From Nevskiaceae bacterium (GTDB taxonomy: Bacteria > Pseudomonadota > Gammaproteobacteria > Steroidobacterales > Steroidobacteraceae): 12,345 bases of DNA. Both the position numbers and the translations under genes were made by a program. How positions within the stretch are numbered: the first letter of the stretch is position 1; every line of letters begins with the position of its first letter. This document shows, in pieces, positions 8,184 through 12,345 of the stretch. The notes under the pieces were generated by a model. It ran no database searches, was not told the DNA's origin, and saw nothing but the letters and a program-made list of their open reading frames with translations. Location of the stretch: the NCBI GenBank assembly GCA_031277355.1, contig JAITMN010000341.1:1-12345 (forward strand), read 5' to 3'.

Positions 8184-10878
8184 AACTGTTGATCGGGTTG
8201 GCTTTCGATACATCGATACCCAGCACCGCAACGGCCCTGGCAACGATGCTGCGGTCAATCGAACCTTCATCGGCCAGCGCCTTCAAAGCGGCCAGCACGA
8301 TGTAGCGGCGATCCACCTCGAAATGATCGCGCAGCGCCGCGCGGCCATCGCTGCGGCCAAAGCCATCGGTGCCCAGCGCAACGTAACGGCCCGGAATCCA
8401 CTGGCGAATCTGATCGGCCACCAGACGCATGTTGTCGGTGCAGGCGATCACGGGCTGCGTGCGCGCGGCAAACAACTGCGCCACATAAGGCTGCTGCGCA
8501 TCGCGCTCCGGATGCAGCAGATTCTCGCGCTCCACATGCAGCGCCTCGCGGCGCAGTTCGCTGAAGCTCGTCACCGAGTACACATCGGAGGGAATCTGGT
8601 AGTCGGTCTCCAACATCTCGGCGGCAGCCAGCACTTCGCGCAGGATCGTGCCGGAACCCAGCAACGTGGCGCGCGGCTGCGCTGCACGCGGCATCTTGTC
8701 ACCGCCCGCCTTCTTGTCACCGGCCTTCAACGCGCTCTGTTTCAACAGATACGCACCCTTCAGGATGCCTTGCTCCGCGCCCACAGGCATCGCCGGCTGC
8801 GCGTAGTTCTCATTCATCACCGACAGGTAGTAGAAAACGCTCTGCTGCTCCACATACATCTTGCGCAGGCCGTCGTGAATGATCACCGCAAGCTCATACG
8901 CATACGCCGGATCATAGGCGCGGCAGTTCGGCACCGTCGTGGCCACCAACTGGCTGTGACCGTCCTGATGCTGCAAGCCTTCACCGGCCAGCGTGGTGCG
9001 TCCGGCCGTTGCGCCCAGCAGAAAGCCGCGCGCTTGGATGTCGCCCGCAGCCCAGAGAAAATCGCCCACGCGCTGGAAGCCGAACATCGAGTAATAGATG
9101 TAGAACGGCACCATGAACTGACTGTGATTGGCATAGGCCGTGCCCGCCGCAATCCACGAACAGGTGGCTCCGGCTTCGTTGATGCCCTCTTCCAGCATCT
9201 GCCCCTTGCGATCTTCCTTGTAGGGCATCAACTGCTCGGCATCCTGCGGCGTATACAACTGACCGACCGCCGAATAGATACCGATCTGGCGGAACAACCC
9301 TTCCATGCCGAACGTGCGCGCTTCATCCGGCACAATGGGCACGATCTGCTTGCCGATGTTTTTGTCTTTCAGCAGCGCGGTGAGGATGCGCACGAAGGCC
9401 ATCGTCGTGGAAATCTCGCGCTCGCCGCTGCCATCGAGCAGTGGCTTGAACGTGTCGAGCGGCGGAATCTCAAGCGGCGCAGCGGTAACGACGCGACGCG
9501 GCAGATAGCCGCCCAACGCCTCGCGCCGCGCCTTCAGGTAGCGAATCTCGTCGCTGTCTTCGGCGGGCTTGACGAACTTGAAGTTGGCGATGGTCTCATC
9601 GTCGAGCGGGATGCGCAGATTCTGGCGGAAGCTGGCCAGCGATTCGGCGTCCATCTTCTTCTGCTGATGCGCCACCATCTGACCTTCGGCGGCCTTACCC
9701 AAGCCAAAGCCCTTCACCGTATGCGCCAGAATCACCGTGGGCCGGCCCCTGTGCGCCATCGCCGCTGCGTAGGCCGCATGCACCTTGTAGGCATCGTGAC
9801 CGCCACGATTCAGACGCCAGATATCCTCATCCGACATATTGGCGACCATCGCCGCCAGTTCCGGATACTTGCCGAAGAAATGCTCGCGCGTATACGCGCC
9901 GCCCTTGGCCTTGAAGTTCTGGTACTCGCCATCCACGCACTCTTCCATGCGCCGGCGCAGCGCGCCGCTGTGATCGCTCGCCAGCAGCGGGTCCCAGCGA
10001 CGGCCCCACAGCAGCTTGATCACATTCCAGCCCGCGCCGAAGAACGCCGATTCCAGTTCCTGAATGATCTTGCCGTTGCCGCGCACCGGACCATCGAGGC
10101 GTTGCAGATTGCAGTTCACGACGAAGATCAGATTGTCGAGACCCTCGCGCACCGGCATCGTCAGCGCGCCCATCGACTCCGGTTCATCCATCTCGCCGTC
10201 GCCGCAAAAGCACCAGACCTTGCGATCAGAGGGCTGCGTCAACCCACGGTTTTCCATGTACCGGATGAAGCGCGCCTGATAGATCGCCATCATCGGACCC
10301 AGGCCCATCGACACCGTGGGGAACTGCCAGAAGTCCGGCATCAACCAGGGATGCGGATAGCTCGACAACCCGCCGCCGCCCACTTCCTGACGAAAGCGCT
10401 TGAGGTTGTCTTCCGACAACCGCCCTTCGAGGAAGGCCCGCGCATACACGCCGGGGGAACTGTGGCCCTGCATGAACACCAGATCGCCGGGGTGCGACTC
10501 GGAGGCCCCGCGCCAGAAGTGGTTGAAGCCGACCTCGTACAGCGTGGAGGAGGAGGCGTAGCTGGCCAGATGCCCGCCATATTCGGACGACACCTTGTTG
10601 GCCTGCTGCACCATCGCCACGGCGTTCCAGCGCATGTACGCTTCCAGACGCCGCTCCATCGCGTGATCGCCGGGGTAGACCGGCTCCTCGTTCACCGCAA
10701 TCGTGTTCACATAGCCGGTGCTGGGGCGAAGCGACTTCCCGGCGCCGGAGCGCCTCGCGTGGTCAATCAGCTTTTCCAGCAGGAATTGCGCGCGCTGCTC
10801 ACCCTCGACGCGAATGACCGAATCGATGGATTCGAGCCACTCGCGGGTTTCTACCGGGTCTTGATCCTGGAGATTCAA
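8182..10878 (-). CDS. aceE: Pyruvate dehydrogenase E1 component, homodimeric type
   Basis: An 898-residue thiamine-diphosphate enzyme that decarboxylates pyruvate and acetylates the lipoyl group of E2; E. coli AceE has 887 residues. The N-terminus DPVETREWLESIDSVIR aligns with the E. coli start region and supports the TTG at 10878. Active-site histidines are seen in GGH (H103), QGHSSPG (H139) and LAHTVKG (H386). The thiamine-diphosphate motif runs from GDGEMDEPES (226-235) to NCNLQRLDGPV (255-265). The conserved DEARTFGMEGLFRQIGIYS block is at 518-536, with E526 as the expected catalytic glutamate, and GLQHQDGHS is at 634-642. The C-terminal domain has LGTDGFGRSD at 835-844. About 15 extra residues, rich in Lys/Ala/Gly, lie at 715-735, near where E. 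coli has SKGKVQ. The ribosome site is weak (GGG, 6 nt upstream). The in-frame stop upstream leaves no ATG option. It is first in the operon and so probably sets its expression. Confidence 0.98.
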   Translation of the reverse strand: MNLQDQDPVETREWLESIDSVIRVEGEQRAQFLLEKLIDHARRSGAGKSLRPSTGYVNTIAVNEEPVYPGDHAMERRLEAYMRWNAVAMVQQANKVSSEYGGHLASYASSSTLYEVGFNHFWRGASESHPGDLVFMQGHSSPGVYARAFLEGRLSEDNLKRFRQEVGGGGLSSYPHPWLMPDFWQFPTVSMGLGPMMAIYQARFIRYMENRGLTQPSDRKVWCFCGDGEMDEPESMGALTMPVREGLDNLIFVVNCNLQRLDGPVRGNGKIIQELESAFFGAGWNVIKLLWGRRWDPLLASDHSGALRRRMEECVDGEYQNFKAKGGAYTREHFFGKYPELAAMVANMSDEDIWRLNRGGHDAYKVHAAYAAAMAHRGRPTVILAHTVKGFGLGKAAEGQMVAHQQKKMDAESLASFRQNLRIPLDDETIANFKFVKPAEDSDEIRYLKARREALGGYLPRRVVTAAPLEIPPLDTFKPLLDGSGEREISTTMAFVRILTALLKDKNIGKQIVPIVPDEARTFGMEGLFRQIGIYSAVGQLYTPQDAEQLMPYKEDRKGQMLEEGINEAGATCSWIAAGTAYANHSQFMVPFYIYYSMFGFQRVGDFLWAAGDIQARGFLLGATAGRTTLAGEGLQHQDGHSQLVATTVPNCRAYDPAYAYELAVIIHDGLRKMYVEQQSVFYYLSVMNENYAQPAMPVGAEQGILKGAYLLKQSALKAGDKKAGGDKMPRAAQPRATLLGSGTILREVLAAAEMLETDYQIPSDVYSVTSFSELRREALHVERENLLHPERDAQQPYVAQLFAARTQPVIACTDNMRLVADQIRQWIPGRYVALGTDGFGRSDGRAALRDHFEVDRRYIVLAALKALADEGSIDRSIVARAVAVLGIDVSKANPINS

Positions 10879-10905
10879 TCGGCACCCATTGGCTAAAAAA
10901 AGTCA

Positions 10906-10918
10906 ACAGCGGCGCTGT
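10906..10918. promoter_or_regulatory. 13-bp perfect palindrome, possible operator or leader hairpin before aceE
   Basis: The sequence is ACAGCG-G-CGCTGT, a perfect inverted repeat around one central base. It sits 28 bp upstream of the aceE start. In the aceE leader RNA it could fold as a 5-bp stem with a 3-nt loop, followed four bases later by seven U residues. It might therefore be a protein-binding site or a weak attenuator-like element. It does not obviously match the E. coli PdhR operator consensus (AATTGGTNNNACCAATT). Confidence 0.4.
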
Positions 10919-10937
10919 GCTAGCATGCATCGGACGC

Positions 10938-10956
10938 CGCGCGAAAAAGCCGCGCG
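10938..10956. repeat. CGCGCG hairpin and 9-bp direct repeat in the divergent region
   Basis: CGCGCG-AAAAAGC-CGCGCG can fold into an all-GC 6-bp stem with a 7-nt loop. The same bases form a direct repeat, GCCGCGCGA at 10936-10944 and 10949-10957, with a 13-bp period. It could be a structured leader of either transcript or a repeated binding site. Short GC repeats arise easily in DNA this rich in G and C, so function is uncertain. Confidence 0.35.
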
Positions 10957-11002
10957 ATGATGCGATTTCAGGCACTGTCGGTCAAGCAAACCCATACGGA
11001 AC

Positions 11003-12345
11003 ATGTCGGCACTACTTCCCAGCAGCCTCCCAACCCGGATCGCCGTGCGGGAGGGCTTCCCGACCGCCGGGGAGTTGTCGCGCTTCGACGCGATAGTGGT
11101 CTTACTGCCCCCTGCCTCCACACCGGACCGGCGTTTGCCGGCAGCGGCGCAGTGGCGCGCGGCGGCGGCGTTGCATGCCTCAGCCTCGCGCGGCAAGCCC
11201 GCGCATGCCACCGCCAGCGCCACGCCACTGCACGCCACGAGCGGCACGCTGCCCGGCGCACTGGGCGTGCTGGGCTGGTGCCGCGAGGATGCCGAACCCT
11301 TTGAGGTGCTGCGCGCGGCAGGCGTCGCGGTGCAAAAGCTGCTGACCGAACGGCCCCGCGCCGCGCGCATCGGGCTGATCGCGCAGGTCGGCGCGCGGCA
11401 ACGCGGCGTGTGGCAGGAAGCGCTGTGCGCCGCGCTGCTGACGCAGACTTTCGACCTGCCCGCCGACAAGAGCGACCCACCCCCGGCGCGGCCCGCGCTG
11501 CGGCTGACGCTGTTCGGCGGCACGAAGCTCGACCTGCGCCGCGTGATCGCCACCTCCGAAGCCACGAATCTGGTGCGCCATCTGACCGCGCTGCCGCCCA
11601 ACCGGCTCGACGCTTCCGGCTATCGTCGCGTGCTCACGCTGCTGGCGCGGCGTCATGGCCTGCGTCTGCGCTGGCATGACGAACGCGCGCTGACGCGCTG
11701 GGGCGCGGGCGCGTTTCTGGCGGTGAGCCGTGGCAATCCGCGTCGCAATGCCGGCATCGCGCAACTGAGCTATCGCCCGCACAAACGCCGCGTCGATGCG
11801 CCGGTGGCGCTGGTAGGCAAGGGCGTGCTGTTCGACACCGGCGGCACGAACCTGAAGCCGCATCGCGCGATGCTCGACATGCACACGGATATGTCGGGCA
11901 GCGCGGTGGCGCTGGCCACGCTGATCGCTCTGGCGAAACTGCGCGCGCCGTTGCCCGCCGACGCCTGGCTTGCGATCACCGCCAATTCCATCGGATCGCG
12001 CGCCTATGTTCCGCAGGAAGTGATCCGCGCGGCCAATGGCACGACGATTCAGATCATCCACACCGATGCCGAAGGCCGTCTGGTATTGGCCGATACGCTG
12101 GTACTGGCCGCGCGCGGCAAACCCCGGCTGATCGTGGACTTTGCCACGCTGACCGGCTCCTGCGTGTATGCGTTGACCGAGCGTTACAGCGGCATCTTCG
12201 CCAGCAGCGAGCCATTGGCGATGCAGGCGCAAACGGCCGGCCGCGACAGTGGCGAGCGGCTATGGGCCTTTCCGATGCCGGAGGATTTCGACAGCGATCT
12301 CGACAGCCCCACCGCCGACATTGCCCAATGCGCGCCGGAGAGCAA
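11003..12345 (+). CDS. M17 leucyl aminopeptidase-family protein, 3' end off the right edge
   Basis: From ATG at 11003, 447 codons are open to the window edge. It is the first start after an in-frame TGA at 10958; no good ribosome site is visible. The C-terminal catalytic domain matches M17 cytosol aminopeptidases, which remove N-terminal residues using two metal ions. The metal and catalytic residues are all recognisable: VGKGVLFDTGG (K273, D278), LKP (K285), HTDMSGS (D296), and the signature HTDAEGRLVLAD (D355, E357, R359), followed by DFATLTGSCVYAL. The N-terminal part (1-160) is Ala/Arg-rich and unlike canonical PepA, so this fits the shorter M17 or PepB-like subfamily rather than PepA itself. 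PepA can also bind DNA; there is no evidence for that here. It is transcribed away from aceE and shares its upstream region. Roughly the last tens of residues are missing. Confidence 0.92.
   Translation, partial: MSALLPSSLPTRIAVREGFPTAGELSRFDAIVVLLPPASTPDRRLPAAAQWRAAAALHASASRGKPAHATASATPLHATSGTLPGALGVLGWCREDAEPFEVLRAAGVAVQKLLTERPRAARIGLIAQVGARQRGVWQEALCAALLTQTFDLPADKSDPPPARPALRLTLFGGTKLDLRRVIATSEATNLVRHLTALPPNRLDASGYRRVLTLLARRHGLRLRWHDERALTRWGAGAFLAVSRGNPRRNAGIAQLSYRPHKRRVDAPVALVGKGVLFDTGGTNLKPHRAMLDMHTDMSGSAVALATLIALAKLRAPLPADAWLAITANSIGSRAYVPQEVIRAANGTTIQIIHTDAEGRLVLADTLVLAARGKPRLIVDFATLTGSCVYALTERYSGIFASSEPLAMQAQTAGRDSGERLWAFPMPEDFDSDLDSPTADIAQCAPES

Larger units (their letters stand above)
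10879..11002. promoter_or_regulatory. Divergent intergenic region between aceE and the M17 peptidase gene
   Basis: These 124 bp must hold the 5' signals of both the leftward aceE operon and the rightward peptidase gene. They contain a 7-A run (10895-10901), a 13-bp palindrome (10906-10918), overlapping short palindromes around TGCTAGCA and ATGCAT (10919-10930), and a CGCGCG hairpin (10938-10956). TGCTAGCAT (plus strand) resembles an extended -10 element with 4 of 6 matches, but no matching -35 lies at 16-18 bp. No promoter can be assigned with confidence. Confidence 0.6.

Noticed and set aside
10875..10889. A four-codon ATG frame (Met-Gly-Ala-Asp-stop) overlapping the aceE TTG, considered as a leader peptide or as the true start shifted by an indel.
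   Set aside because: It has no ribosome site, is too short to judge, and the AceE N-terminus aligns well from the TTG. It is kept only as a remark in the TTG finding.
8323..10896. An 857-codon open frame on the plus strand opposite aceE.
   Set aside because: It is fully antisense to a certain AceE, its translation is rich in His, Arg and Gln with no recognisable domain, and long antisense frames are expected in high-GC coding DNA.
10900..10905. TTGACT on the minus strand as a -35 box for aceE.
   Set aside because: The matching -10 would fall within or after the aceE start codon, and no TATAAT-like hexamer lies at 16-18 bp.
11180..12232. A 350-codon minus-strand frame opposite the M17 gene.
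   Set aside because: It is antisense to an intact M17 signature (TDAEGR) and its translation has no recognisable motif.
1..12345. A mobile element, CRISPR array, toxin-antitoxin pair or new defence system.
   Set aside because: No spaced direct repeats, transposase, integrase, tRNA or target-site duplications were seen. Every long gene falls into a known family.

Overview
The window looks like a chromosomal segment from a high-GC proteobacterium, most likely a gammaproteobacterium. The evidence is a homodimeric E1-type pyruvate dehydrogenase (AceE), an E2 with two lipoyl domains, a stand-alone E3, and a Gram-negative type V autotransporter. The genus cannot be fixed from the sequence alone. 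A Xanthomonadales-like lineage is my guess, not a demonstrated result.

Layout. Five genes run leftward on the minus strand, and one runs rightward at the right edge. Reading the minus strand from right to left: aceE (8182-10878), aceF (6542-8170), lpd (5082-6545), an M61-family peptidase with a PDZ domain (3250-5082), and a large autotransporter adhesin (3170 leftward, running off the left edge). A 124-bp divergent intergenic region (10879-11002) separates aceE from a plus-strand M17 leucyl-aminopeptidase-family gene that runs off the right edge. No RNA genes, CRISPR arrays, insertion sequences or prophage genes were seen. Coding density is close to complete; the only non-coding stretches longer than 20 bp are 3171-3249 and 10879-11002.

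How the genes fit together. aceE-aceF-lpd encode all three enzymes of the pyruvate dehydrogenase complex (pyruvate + CoA + NAD+ to acetyl-CoA + CO2 + NADH) and are packed with 1-nt to 11-nt junctions, so they almost certainly form one operon. The M61 peptidase start overlaps the lpd stop (TGATG), so it appears to be a translationally coupled fourth member. It has all the zinc-site residues and no visible signal peptide. A weak terminator-like hairpin follows it, after which the autotransporter begins with its own Shine-Dalgarno sequence. The autotransporter shares no obvious function with the upstream genes.

The most distinctive sequence-level observations are these: four of the five minus-strand genes appear to start with TTG; two aminopeptidase-type genes flank the pyruvate dehydrogenase genes; the autotransporter passenger begins with about twelve irregular beta-helix repeats of two alternating types; and the aceE/M17 divergent region is dense in small palindromes. 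I do not see a convincing wholly new biological system. This is mainly housekeeping metabolism next to a surface adhesin.
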